Below, one piece after another: positions 9,166-17,196 of a stretch of 43,398 nucleotides of DNA (positions are counted from its first letter, which is position 1; every line of letters starts with the position of its first letter). Both the position numbers and the translations under genes were made by a program. A model generated the notes under the pieces. The model saw only the letters and a program-made list of their open reading frames with translations, was not told the origin of the DNA and did no database searches. The DNA is from Candidatus Obscuribacterales bacterium (GTDB lineage Bacteria; Cyanobacteriota; Vampirovibrionia; Obscuribacterales; Obscuribacteraceae). The stretch spans positions 1-43,398 of the forward strand of contig JAIEQI010000197.1 in the NCBI GenBank assembly GCA_019747875.1, given 5' to 3'.

Positions 9166-9948
9166 CTATCCTACGCTTACATTGATTTCGGCAAGGGCGT
9201 TAGCTACTTCATGCTGCCAACGTATTGCAATATCTTCGTTCTTGCTTGCCTTGAGCTTGAATTCTAGAAACAGTGAGTTGCGGTCTGACGATGGCGGACC
9301 ACAACAAGCAAGTACTTTATCGTACCAATAACAAACGGACAGCCTTATTGAAGAAAGTTCCTGTTCAAATTTTGACGCACGCCTTAAGGCGTTCAATCCG
9401 AACTCTCTATGAGACTCCTCGATCGGCAAATGAGCCTCAGCCAGCTGAGACCATGGCTCAAAACTGGAAGAACAGAAGTCTTCCAACTGAATACAAGCGA
9501 CGCCAGCCATCAGGTATGTAAAAACTGCAAGATCAGCCCATCCTTGAATTGGGAAGTGCAGTGAATTTAGCCTCTTATCAGCTGATATACGCTTATACCC
9601 AAGCGTCGCAGTGCGCCCAAGCCGTGCATCCCAACAGTGCGATGCAATGTACTTATCTATGTTAATGCCTGTCTGAGCCACAAGTTGATAAGTTCTATCT
9701 GCTAAGTTCAATTTCTCATAGGCTATTTTGGCTAGGGCCGTTTTTTCAAGCAAACTCGGGGCCAACGACAGCGCACCGGCAAATCCGACGCCCCCAGCCA
9801 TTTCCGAATCAGCATATTGCAAAAGTATGCCCGTTACCAGTTCTCTATACTTGCCCGAGCTGCTCTGCAAATTTGTGACAGGCTTTCCGTCCACTATAGT
9901 GGAGAGCAAAGCTCGATCTGAATCCGAAAGCACATCGACATTTCCCAT
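9166..9948 (-). CDS. PaaC-like ferritin-fold subunit with incomplete diiron site
   Basis: A 260-residue all-helical protein paralogous to its upstream neighbour and matching the phenylacetyl-CoA oxygenase PaaA/PaaC fold. The first-helix Glu (YADSEMAGG), the Asp helix (QGWADLAVF) and the last EESH pair (PIEESHREFG) are present. The EXXH of helix 2 is lost: where the neighbour has EECGH, this protein reads EKLNL. That matches a PaaC-type structural partner rather than the catalytic subunit. It starts at ATG after AGGGG, only 9 bp past the PaaA-like stop, whose TAG forms part of the ribosome binding site. A heterodimer with the PaaA-like subunit is inferred. It ends in TAG. Confidence 0.8.
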   Translation of the reverse strand: MGNVDVLSDSDRALLSTIVDGKPVTNLQSSSGKYRELVTGILLQYADSEMAGGVGFAGALSLAPSLLEKTALAKIAYEKLNLADRTYQLVAQTGINIDKYIASHCWDARLGRTATLGYKRISADKRLNSLHFPIQGWADLAVFTYLMAGVACIQLEDFCSSSFEPWSQLAEAHLPIEESHREFGLNALRRASKFEQELSSIRLSVCYWYDKVLACCGPPSSDRNSLFLEFKLKASKNEDIAIRWQHEVANALAEINVSVG

Positions 9949-9957
9949 GTTATTCCC

Positions 9958-10749
9958 CTAGACCGTGGCGGCTTCCTCTAGCTGATAACCGACGCGCATG
10001 TCGTAATCCGGCTTGACGTCGTTGGGAATTTCCAACCCAAGATCATTAAGCCGTTTGGAAACAATCTCTAGGTACTCGTCTTGAAGCTGACGAGAATCCT
10101 TTATCTTGAGTCCCATTTCAAAGTATTTTGCAAAGTTTTTGCTTTCATCTTCAGGTCGTCCGGAGAATCCAAGCCCCATCTGCATGAATTTGGGAACGGC
10201 CGCTTGCAGGCGAGCTCTTCCTTCTTCGCCATCGAATTCGATTACGCGCTTTGCCGCCCAAACACCAAAGGCCAAATGTCCTTTTTCTTCCTGCCAAATT
10301 CTTTCACTAATTCTGCGCCACGGCAAATATGATGATTGGCGATACTGTCCAAGAAAAGCCACTGCTGCCGGTGTAACTACAGTGGAGAACATGGCAACAT
10401 CCGCCCAGTCATCAAAGAACTTGCTCCAGTTTTCTTTGCGAAACCCATTTATAATTCGCACAATTTTTGGCGAAGGATTATCTGGATTCTGCACGAGATG
10501 CTGCACGCGGATATTCACGTCCACACCCAACTCCTCCAAAACCTGCCAGCAATACCAACCATGACCACACTCTTCCATAACTTTTTTGGTCAAGCGATAA
10601 GCTTCTTCAGGTCTTGTCGCAAACCGTAGGTTCTCAGAAACTCGCTGACCACCAGCGAACTCAGAGTCAGCTTGGAAGCTAAGCAGATCGATTATCGCAG
10701 CACGATATTCAGCAGGCAAACTGTCAGTGTTTTCGTATGTTTTCATCAT
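9958..10749 (-). CDS. PaaA-like diiron oxygenase catalytic subunit
   Basis: A 263-residue ferritin-like protein with a complete set of PaaA-type iron ligands: Glu in QADSEFAGG, the EXXH in MEECGHGWYCW, Asp in DDWADVAMF, and the second EXXH in QEEKGHLAFG. E. coli PaaA uses the same order (Glu, Glu-X2-His, Asp, Glu-X2-His) for its diiron centre, and the segment YLPWRRISERIWQEEKGH aligns with it. PaaA converts phenylacetyl-CoA to its ring epoxide. This protein is shorter (PaaA is about 310 residues) and the substrate here is unknown. There is no thioesterase, CoA ligase or hydrolase nearby, so phenylacetate catabolism is not supported by context. It is first in a four-gene minus-strand operon and ends in TAG. 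Confidence 0.82.
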   Translation of the reverse strand: MMKTYENTDSLPAEYRAAIIDLLSFQADSEFAGGQRVSENLRFATRPEEAYRLTKKVMEECGHGWYCWQVLEELGVDVNIRVQHLVQNPDNPSPKIVRIINGFRKENWSKFFDDWADVAMFSTVVTPAAVAFLGQYRQSSYLPWRRISERIWQEEKGHLAFGVWAAKRVIEFDGEEGRARLQAAVPKFMQMGLGFSGRPEDESKNFAKYFEMGLKIKDSRQLQDEYLEIVSKRLNDLGLEIPNDVKPDYDMRVGYQLEEAATV

Positions 10750-10797
10750 GTGAGTCTCAAAGGGTTCTATTCAAATAATTCCAGAAACGCAGGAATA

Positions 10798-10807
10798 ATT
10801 GATCAAT
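10798..10807. promoter_or_regulatory. Palindrome attgatcaat in divergent promoter region
   Basis: A perfect 10-bp palindrome (attgatcaat), flanked by agga and tcct (aggaata...tcct), 49 bp upstream of the PaaA-like start. It could be an operator for the oxygenase operon or for the divergent protease gene. The factor is unknown. Confidence 0.3.
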
Positions 10808-10834
10808 CCTTTTCAGTACTCTTTGATTTATCCC

Positions 10835-10859
10835 TCATCCCTAAGGATGATTTTTTTTT
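10835..10859 (+). terminator. Rho-independent terminator in the 5' intergenic region
   Basis: TCATCC-CTAA-GGATGA followed by nine T on the plus strand: a short but perfect 6-bp stem with a strong U-tract. No plus-strand gene lies directly before it, because the oxygenase operon runs the other way. It therefore ends either a short leader or small RNA started in 10750-10830, or works as an attenuator about 100 bp upstream of the protease gene. Confidence 0.6.
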
Positions 10860-10956
10860 AGGCGCAATCCTCGCATCCGATTCTGCACAATTAGACAGGT
10901 GCCATTCCTGCCTGTTCGTATAGATACCAGTAGCAACAGCAGGGAGAGCTGAGCAT

Positions 10957-11925
10957 ATGGACTCACATCATCGAATAACAGAAGAAATTGCTGACGGACT
11001 CGCTCAGCCGTCAAAATCAACTGCGGCACAGGATCTGTCCGAGCAGCAGTGGCGACCTGGCGCAGAAGCCAAGGCTGCGTCTGGCAAACTGGCGAACCGT
11101 TATGAGTTGGAGTATAAGCTCAAAAATGAACCGATCCAGGAAAAGAAAAGCTGGTTTTCGACTCCCTGTAATACGAGTGCTCAATCACCGGAATTAAGCG
11201 GAAACAAGCCAGTCGATACTTGCGGATTGGAACTAGACAACCTGTACAGCAAAACAAAAGATTCCGTTGTACAGATCTACGTCGGATATTCCTCAGGAAC
11301 GGGCTTTCTTACTTGCGACGAGGAAGTCTGCGCCATTGCAACTAATAAACATGTGGTGAAGGACCGAAATATAGTGGAGATCGATTTCCGCAACGAACAT
11401 CACTCTTGGAGTGTATATGCCAAAGTATTGCGGAGAGATGCGAAAGAAGATCTGGCAATCGTTGAGTTCGATCCAAAGCGCATGCCCGGTTTGAAGGCAC
11501 TTAGAATAGATGCAAATCCGACGAGCAAAGAGAATGCCTTCACTATTGGACATAGCCATGGACTGCAGCAACGAGTCATTTCGCCAGGACGCCTAAATGG
11601 ACTTGGAAGCACTTACGTCAGCCACAGGGATGGTCCAAATACAAAACATAACAACTGGATAGATGGTCGGCTTGTAATTTATCCAGGTAACTCCGGCGGA
11701 CCTCTGATCAACAAAGAGGGCTTCGTTGTCGGAGTAGTGGCAGCAGGTAGTTCATACGAAACCTGGGGACCGCCTTCCACTCGATTAAAAGAGATTCTTG
11801 CTGAGCAAGCAAGAGATGGAGGAACTTTAGCCACGCCTGCTAACACGGAATTTACGGCTCACAATGTGAAGAAGAGAGTTGATCCACTCGTGAAGATGGC
11901 TCGTGGTCGCAACAAGTCCGCCTAA
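10957..11925 (+). CDS. Trypsin-like (HtrA-type) serine protease without signal peptide
   Basis: A 322-residue protein with a polar N-terminal region of about 90 residues and then a chymotrypsin-fold protease domain (about residues 95-290). The catalytic triad is visible: His in TNKHVVKD, Asp in KEDLAIVEFD, and Ser in YPGNSGGPLIN. The GTGFL segment and FVVGVVAAG complete the HtrA/DegP pattern. There is no PDZ domain, and unlike most HtrA proteins there is no signal peptide or membrane segment, so a cytoplasmic role or non-classical export is implied. The ATG lies behind a purine-rich stretch (gggagagctgag). The upstream region carries a terminator-like hairpin. It stands alone and ends in TAA. 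Confidence 0.85.
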   Translation: MDSHHRITEEIADGLAQPSKSTAAQDLSEQQWRPGAEAKAASGKLANRYELEYKLKNEPIQEKKSWFSTPCNTSAQSPELSGNKPVDTCGLELDNLYSKTKDSVVQIYVGYSSGTGFLTCDEEVCAIATNKHVVKDRNIVEIDFRNEHHSWSVYAKVLRRDAKEDLAIVEFDPKRMPGLKALRIDANPTSKENAFTIGHSHGLQQRVISPGRLNGLGSTYVSHRDGPNTKHNNWIDGRLVIYPGNSGGPLINKEGFVVGVVAAGSSYETWGPPSTRLKEILAEQARDGGTLATPANTEFTAHNVKKRVDPLVKMARGRNKSA

Positions 11926-12284
11926 CTCTTTAACTTGCTGGTGCCGCCTTCCATACCCCTCTAGCAACCTTGGAACGAAGGGGTCCAATGTGGACAGTAA
12001 CATGTTGAGTCATCGAATTAACTCCACCTGCGACATTCGATCCTAAGTCCGCAAAGTTAGGATGCCGTGAGTGGAAGCACCTTCTTCGTTTTTTTAGCTT
12101 GAGACAATGGGATCTCCATAAATGTCTTGACTGTTAACTTGCTGTGAAATTGCATCGAGGATTTCGCCAAATAAAAGAATGTACCTTTAGTTCTGAGGAA
12201 GATTCAAATCATGGCTGAGTTGCGGCGGAGCGCGGACATCCTGTCCGCTTCACTCAGACATCGATGCGCCAGAAGGAGGGAGAT
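11926..12284. other. Intergenic region with two hairpins
   Basis: No convincing gene. Just after the protease stop, ACCCCT (about 11957-11962) can pair with AGGGGT (about 11979-11984) across a long loop, which is too weak to call a terminator. A GC-rich hairpin at 12232-12248 lies close upstream of the EF-hand gene. The rest is unremarkable. Confidence 0.5.
12232..12248. repeat. REP-like GC hairpin gcggaca-tcc-tgtccgc
   Basis: A perfect 7-bp stem with a 3-base loop, inside a tract that would translate as RRSADILSAS on the plus strand. GC-rich palindromes coding for SADILSA-like peptides occur as dispersed REP-type elements in several large-genome bacteria. Only one copy is seen here, so dispersal is not shown. 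Confidence 0.35.
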
Positions 12285-13052
12285 ATGGTGGAACTTAGTA
12301 GCAACACCGAGCAGGCAAACGAAAGATCAGTCAGAGACGAGCAGACAGACGTCCGTTTCTTTGCTGATGCTTGGGATTCGATTCGGAGCGCCGGTGGACC
12401 AGAATCGCGAAACACTTCATCTTTGGAGCCTACGCAGCTAGTTTTTACTAATGAAATTTTTGCCTCAAAGCAATCACACACACTCCCCTGGATGCCAGAA
12501 AGTTGTCCTGGCGATGACCCTGGTGGTTGGTGGGGAGGAGCCCACAACCTTGTCGAAAAGACTGACGCCAACTTCGACAAAATCGATAGTAACCAGGACG
12601 GCGCAATGAGTGAGGACGAGCTCAATGCTGCTATGAACGACTGTTCTTTCGAAAAGTTCGACAGAAGGCTGATGGGTCTACTAATAGATGACTTCGATGC
12701 TTTCGGCGATATGAAGGAAGACGGTGAGGGCATTTCTAAAGCGGACATGGAAGAGGTTAAACGACTTCTGGGCAACTTCGAACTATCAATTATGCTCTCG
12801 TCTTTGGACCAGGATGACATATCAGCCATGGACAGTGATGGTGACGGGCAAATTACAAGAAATGACCTCAATGAAGCCATTAGCTCTGAGCACCCCGATC
12901 TGCGAAAGCAATTCTTACAGCGCATGTTGGAGAGGTTTGACGAACTTCAAAAAATGATTCAACCTGATTCTGATACAGAGGGATTATCAGTAGAAAGCTT
13001 CAAAAAAGCGGTATTCATCAGTGAGCTGGCGTGGCGAATGTCCTTGGAGTAA
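12285..13052 (+). CDS. EF-hand calcium-binding protein
   Basis: A 255-residue acidic protein. ATG 12285 is chosen because AGGAGG lies directly upstream; ATG 12264 in the same frame has no such site. Two canonical EF loops are visible: DSNQDGAMSEDE (D1, N3, D5, S9, E12) and DSDGDGQITRND (D1, D3, D5, T9, D12). Between them FGDMKEDGEGISKADME looks like a degenerate loop. There is no signal peptide, so it is probably a cytosolic calcium-sensing or buffering protein. The first 75 residues are low complexity. The partner is unknown. It ends in TAA immediately followed by TAG. Confidence 0.82.
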   Translation: MVELSSNTEQANERSVRDEQTDVRFFADAWDSIRSAGGPESRNTSSLEPTQLVFTNEIFASKQSHTLPWMPESCPGDDPGGWWGGAHNLVEKTDANFDKIDSNQDGAMSEDELNAAMNDCSFEKFDRRLMGLLIDDFDAFGDMKEDGEGISKADMEEVKRLLGNFELSIMLSSLDQDDISAMDSDGDGQITRNDLNEAISSEHPDLRKQFLQRMLERFDELQKMIQPDSDTEGLSVESFKKAVFISELAWRMSLE

Positions 13053-13160
13053 TAGCACAGAACAGGCGTGTTGATCGGACTATCAAGCTCGATGCTGCTT
13101 TTTGCATTCTAACTTCTTTTTCTGCGCTTACAGAAAACAGACATCGTGATGCAGCCAAGT

Positions 13161-15653
13161 TTAGCTCTTGAAGCTCCGTGCGGTGCTCGCGATCTGATTT
13201 CTCGATTTCATCTCGTTAAGCATTCGCTTAAACTTGAATTTGGCTTTTTCGGAACGCGAACTGTAGGCAGCTTCCTCGCAGGCCGACGTTGCTTCATGAA
13301 CTTTTCCCATAGCGATGAGACTTCTGATTGCGCCCATTCTTGCTTCCACATGAAGCGGGTCTTTTCGCAAGGCATCACGATAAAACTTTATGGCTTCTTG
13401 TGGCTTACCATCATAAAAGTGTGCTTCACCCAATGAGAACAAATCGTGTGGATGTTCCGTACCCAAAGCTACTACTTGTTTTGAATGAACAAGTGCTTTG
13501 TTCACCAATCCAGAATGGAAGTATGAGAATGCGAGATATCGATGGGCTTCAGAATTTTCAGGATCCTTCTTAAGGGCTGCTTGAAGCATTGGTATTGCAG
13601 TCTTAAAATCGCCCTTCTTAATGTGCTTAAAGGCCTTCAGCACAATCTGTTGAGACAGTGCTGTGTCAACTGCTGTTGGTGAGGGGTCTGCTGTCTTCAT
13701 TGGAGTAGCCGGTGATGCCTTCGCAACTATTACTGCGTTCGAGTCACGATGAGTCCTAGCCAACTGCCTGTCCAAACTGTCCTTGATAATTGCCAATTGG
13801 CTCACAATACGCTCACGCATCTTCGGCAATGTTTTATCAGTAGGTTTGAGCACCATTGCACTGTCCACATCAGCCAATGCACGACCGTACTTATTCATTG
13901 AACAAAATAAGGCGGCGCGCCGCTTCAGAAGATCAGCCTTCGGTCCAAGATCATGATCGATAACCTGACTCAACTCATTAATCGCTTTTTGCGGCGAATT
14001 CAATTGTGTGTATACGTTTGCCAGACGAACATGCAAACCAGGCTCTTTCGCTTTGATTGAAACTGCCTTTTGCAGTACCAACTTAGCTTCTTCAAAATCT
14101 TTGTCAGCCACTAACAGCATCGCTAACTGATTCAAATAGCTTATGTTCTTCGGATCAAGTTTGGATGCCTTGCGCAGGTACTCTCTTTGTTGATTTCGGT
14201 TACCCAACTCTTTCTGACAAGAAGCCAGCTGATAATACAGTTCTGCACTCGGCTTGGAAGGCTTAGCAAGAATCTGCTCAAAAACTCGGCTGGCATCATG
14301 GAAGTTTCGGAGATGCATTAAGCTCTTTGCTTTAACTTCCAATGCCTCTGGTGTTGGACTTTGCGCGATGGATTTGTTAGCAAAAGCGATCGCATTATTA
14401 TAGTCTCCGAGCTCGTAATGTGCTTTCGCGAGCCCGAAAACAGCGTGAGGTTCGCCAGGTTTGATAGCTAACACCTGAGTATAGTCAACCACCTGCTTGG
14501 CGTATTCATTAGGTATTGTCGAGGCGTGTCCGAGATAGGCTTCCCAGTTATCTGGCTGTGTTTGAATTATTTTCTCAAAACCTGTTCTTGCTGCTAGCAA
14601 ATCACCAGCAAAAAGATTTTGCTTAGCGACTTGCGGCAACGATCGTTTCTCGGCTAAAAACTGTATTTCAGCAGCGCAAGAAATTGCCAAACAAACAGAT
14701 GCAACCCACGTGAGTGCCTGACGAAGACTTTTCTCTTTCGGGGTAAGCGTAACCTGTCGTTTCTGTCTTCTATTGTTCCAAATTTCTATTATGTTTGACT
14801 TTGGATTAGACTTTTCAATGGCTTTACGGATTTTCTGCCTGAGCAATAGATCCTTGGGATCCGGCTCTGCGACCTTCGTAACCGTCTTCAATTCTTCTGT
14901 TGCAAATGACGGGTAAAATGGAGCTTCAATTGCTGTTTCAGCCAGAGCTTCAATTGGACCTTCGACTGATGATTCAAATGAAGCTTGGACTAACGGTTCG
15001 GCGAACGCCTGACCTGGTCCTTCAACCAAAACTTCATCCACCGCTTCGACTTTATTTTTGACTGGCCCATTAGCGGAAACTGGATATGCACGTGGTTCCT
15101 GAATATCAAGATAATATCCAAAATATCTTAGACACTTAGATCCTTGCTTAGTGCACGCAAATTCCTTGAGTTGCTTGCGCAAGTCCTCATTAAGTGCTGT
15201 TAAAGCCTGAGAATGCAGCCTGTCCTTGGAAAGCGGAATAATTCCGCCCATGCGCCCAGCTCTAGCAACTTGCTCAAGAGCTTGAAACCCGACATCGAGA
15301 CTGAGAGCGGTCTCGACTTGTGATTCTGGAGGGTTGGATAACTTTTGAATATCAAAGTTATATCCAAAATACCTGAGACAATCAGCTCCCTGCGGCGTGC
15401 TAGCGAACTCTTTGAGTTGCGCAAGCAACTCATGATTGAGAAGTCCTGCTTGAGAATGGAAATTTGACGATTTTAGGGGAACAATTCCGCCCATCCGGCC
15501 GGCTCGAGCTGCCTTCTGAGAGGCTGGGTATAGTCCATCTAGACTAAGAGCAGTCGGTACTTTCGATTCTACAATCTGCACCGTGATCGAGGACGCCGAA
15601 GACTGTTGATTACTGCAAACTATTAGAGACTGGGTGTTCAGTGATTCCGACAT
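13161..15653 (-). CDS. TPR protein with a duplicated unknown N-terminal domain
   Basis: An 830-residue protein. Residues 34-185 hold two tandem copies of a domain of about 70 residues: TALSLD, ARAGRMGGIxPL, HSQA, QLKEFAxTxQG, CLRYFGY and DIQ recur about 81 residues apart. I do not recognise this domain. Next come an acidic, Glu/Ala-rich linker, a basic stretch (NNRRQKRQVTLTPKEKSLRQ) and one transmembrane helix (LTWVASVCLAISCAAEI, about residues 313-331). The C-terminal 490 residues are many TPR units (for example HAVFGLAKAHYELGDYNNAI). This suggests a cytoplasmic double domain, one membrane pass and an extracytoplasmic TPR superhelix. It ends in TAA. Confidence 0.85.
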   Translation of the reverse strand: MSESLNTQSLIVCSNQQSSASSITVQIVESKVPTALSLDGLYPASQKAARAGRMGGIVPLKSSNFHSQAGLLNHELLAQLKEFASTPQGADCLRYFGYNFDIQKLSNPPESQVETALSLDVGFQALEQVARAGRMGGIIPLSKDRLHSQALTALNEDLRKQLKEFACTKQGSKCLRYFGYYLDIQEPRAYPVSANGPVKNKVEAVDEVLVEGPGQAFAEPLVQASFESSVEGPIEALAETAIEAPFYPSFATEELKTVTKVAEPDPKDLLLRQKIRKAIEKSNPKSNIIEIWNNRRQKRQVTLTPKEKSLRQALTWVASVCLAISCAAEIQFLAEKRSLPQVAKQNLFAGDLLAARTGFEKIIQTQPDNWEAYLGHASTIPNEYAKQVVDYTQVLAIKPGEPHAVFGLAKAHYELGDYNNAIAFANKSIAQSPTPEALEVKAKSLMHLRNFHDASRVFEQILAKPSKPSAELYYQLASCQKELGNRNQQREYLRKASKLDPKNISYLNQLAMLLVADKDFEEAKLVLQKAVSIKAKEPGLHVRLANVYTQLNSPQKAINELSQVIDHDLGPKADLLKRRAALFCSMNKYGRALADVDSAMVLKPTDKTLPKMRERIVSQLAIIKDSLDRQLARTHRDSNAVIVAKASPATPMKTADPSPTAVDTALSQQIVLKAFKHIKKGDFKTAIPMLQAALKKDPENSEAHRYLAFSYFHSGLVNKALVHSKQVVALGTEHPHDLFSLGEAHFYDGKPQEAIKFYRDALRKDPLHVEARMGAIRSLIAMGKVHEATSACEEAAYSSRSEKAKFKFKRMLNEMKSRNQIASTARSFKS
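15099..15554 (-). repeat. Two copies of an unknown ~70-residue domain within the TPR gene
   Basis: Copy 1 is about 15345-15554 and copy 2 about 15099-15311. The best-kept blocks are ARAGRMGGI, QLKEFA and CLRYFGY, including one Cys per copy. The DNA copies have diverged while the protein blocks are kept. Confidence 0.75.
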
Positions 15654-15880
15654 TGATTCCTACAGTCAAACAGACCAGCCATTGACGACTGCCCATATTT
15701 TACGTAAATTCCCCCCTCGTGTCCATGGTAGAACCCGCAAGCAGGTGCCATTAACCGATATAGGGACGTATTCTCGAAGGTGGTGGTGGTACGTACCCCT
15801 TTACGACTCCAGACCCTCAGCCGTATGTTCTTCAGTGCTCAGGTTTTCTTGACAAGCAAAAGAACTTCGTGCGAACACAA

Positions 15881-15912
15881 GTGAGCGAAGAACTCATTTG
15901 TTCTTCGCTCAC
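15881..15912. terminator. Strong hairpin, probable terminator of the GG-peptide gene
   Basis: A perfect 13-bp stem (gtgagcgaagaac / gttcttcgctcac) with a 6-base loop, located 128 bp past the stop of the minus-strand GG-leader gene and before the TPR gene start. No long U-tract follows on either strand, so it may instead be a processing or stability hairpin. The rest of 15654-16040 shows no gene. Confidence 0.55.
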
Positions 15913-16040
15913 TTTCGAACTTAATTGAACCTACTTCAAGGCGAGTGTCGTGCATATCGCAGCATACGTGATTGCAATCACCTCCTTGAACTTGGCACTC
16001 TCTGTTTTGTTCTCATTGTGGTGAAAGGTACTTTTTGTAA

Positions 16041-16310
16041 CTACTGAGGTTTGCCGGAAGCTCCTTTCACAGCGTTGATGACCTGCTCGAGTCCTTCTTT
16101 GCCACCAATTGCACTAATGAGCTGCTTGAGTCCTTCTTTGTTGCCACCAATTGCACCCAAGATTTGTTGAAGCGCGGCATTGTTTCCTGCAGGAGGATTA
16201 TTTCCACCCAGTGCCTTTTTGTGCTCGACGGTGCCTTTAATAACTCTGGCTTTCGGAAGAGCTTTTCTCATATTTCTGCTGCTGGTTTGATTTGTTTCTG
16301 AAATGTTCAT
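16041..16310 (-). CDS. Double-glycine-leader peptide with Gly-rich amphipathic repeats
   Basis: An 89-residue peptide. ATG 16310 is preferred over ATG 16316 because aaggag then lies 8 bases upstream. The leader MRKALPKARVIKG...KALGG matches the leaders of the two peptides near 29 kb (RIRKALPKLKLLK, RIRKPLPKLKVLN), so the three form one family. After the GG the core has near-repeats: LQQILGAIGGNKEG, LKQLISAIGGKEG, LEQVINAVKGASG, each like a short amphipathic helix ending in Gly. This fits a bacteriocin-like or secreted self-assembling peptide. No modification enzyme or C39 transporter is encoded nearby. It ends in TAG. Confidence 0.75.
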   Translation of the reverse strand: MNISETNQTSSRNMRKALPKARVIKGTVEHKKALGGNNPPAGNNAALQQILGAIGGNKEGLKQLISAIGGKEGLEQVINAVKGASGKPQ

Positions 16311-16719
16311 TGTCATAACTCCTTCTATTTTCGATTTTCTTGTCTCTGCATTTGTGGAGAATTTGTGAGTACCTTCTCTCTCCCTTGCCTCTAAGTAACA
16401 GGGGTTCCAGAGAATTTAGACGGAATTTTTTGAATGTTTTTTTGATCAAGTTGAGTTTTATTTTCGATAGCTAGTTCTTCCTTTCTGAACTTTGTTCATT
16501 CGTGAAGAATACATGAGTATGGCTTCTACAGGGCATCTTAGCGATCGCACTTTTTTGATCTTTTTATTTCGAGAACACGTTCTTGAAGTTCACGTTTTAC
16601 TCACATTTGTCAGGACCATTTCACCAAGGTTTCAAGAAAAGCAAATTCTTCTGCAACGGACCCGGCACGTTTTGGCTTATCAACCGTCGTCAAAGAAGAA
16701 TCGCAGGGAGGTCTGAACA
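16311..16719. other. Divergent intergenic region
   Basis: About 400 bp, AT-rich, between the GG-peptide gene and the lipoprotein gene. A plus-strand frame (16492-16716) has no coding features and is judged spurious. An imperfect palindrome agaac-ac-gttct lies near 16570. Promoters for both flanking genes must lie here, but I cannot define them. Confidence 0.4.
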
Positions 16720-17145
16720 ATGAGGATATTTTGCAAGCTAGTGGCAACAGCCACAATCACACTAAGCCTGATAGGGTGTACGCGGCAGCAACAGTCAGCG
16801 ATCTCTTCATCAGATTGGCAGAGGAATCTCAGCAAGGCTATTGACGACGTTACAAAGGCAGCAGGGAGTAAACTACAGCATACTGAAAATTGGCTCAGCA
16901 CGGAAACGGAAATCAATAAACTCCAGTCAACGATTAGGACGTGGAGCGATAATGGAAGCGTGACGGATACGCAAGCTGCCAGCTTGCGCAACTCACTCGA
17001 CTATATTCGTCGATTGCAGCAACGAAGTATTAATTCGGATGAGGGGATTGATGCATCTGAAAGAGCACAAATCGCAGCGGCTGTTGACCGGGTCGAAAAA
17101 AGATTGAAGGGATGGCTTGCTGCGAAGTCGTCACCAACAATGTAG
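16720..17145 (+). CDS. Small predicted lipoprotein
   Basis: A 141-residue protein with a lipoprotein signal peptide: a basic start, ATATITLSLIGC as the lipobox, and Cys-20 as the lipid attachment residue. The mature part is helical and charged (QRNLSKAIDDVTKAAGSKL, YIRRLQQRS) with no recognised domain. ATG is preceded by agggagg at suitable spacing. It ends in TAG, and the next gene begins about 50 bp later with its own promoter. Confidence 0.72.
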   Translation: MRIFCKLVATATITLSLIGCTRQQQSAISSSDWQRNLSKAIDDVTKAAGSKLQHTENWLSTETEINKLQSTIRTWSDNGSVTDTQAASLRNSLDYIRRLQQRSINSDEGIDASERAQIAAAVDRVEKRLKGWLAAKSSPTM

Positions 17146-17184
17146 CGGCAATTTTTAATTCTGGAGCCTATTCGACGCTGTTGA

Positions 17185-17190
17185 TATAAT
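17185..17190 (+). promoter_or_regulatory. Extended -10 promoter (tgaTATAAT), leaderless start
   Basis: A perfect TATAAT with an upstream TG (tgatataat) ends six bases before the ATG at 17197. A normal transcription start, about seven bases after the -10, would fall on the ATG itself, so the mRNA should be leaderless. No good -35 is seen, as is usual for extended -10 promoters. Confidence 0.6.
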
Positions 17191-17196
17191 CACCGT

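Noticed and set aside
12254..12925. Minus-strand 223-codon frame antisense to the EF-hand gene
   Set aside because: The EF-hand loops on the plus strand are canonical and have a strong ribosome binding site. The antisense product is Ser-rich low complexity typical of a shadow frame.
16568..16581. Palindrome agaac-ac-gttct resembling a LexA box
   Set aside because: The spacer between half-sites is two bases, whereas LexA boxes of the GAACN4GTTC type need four.
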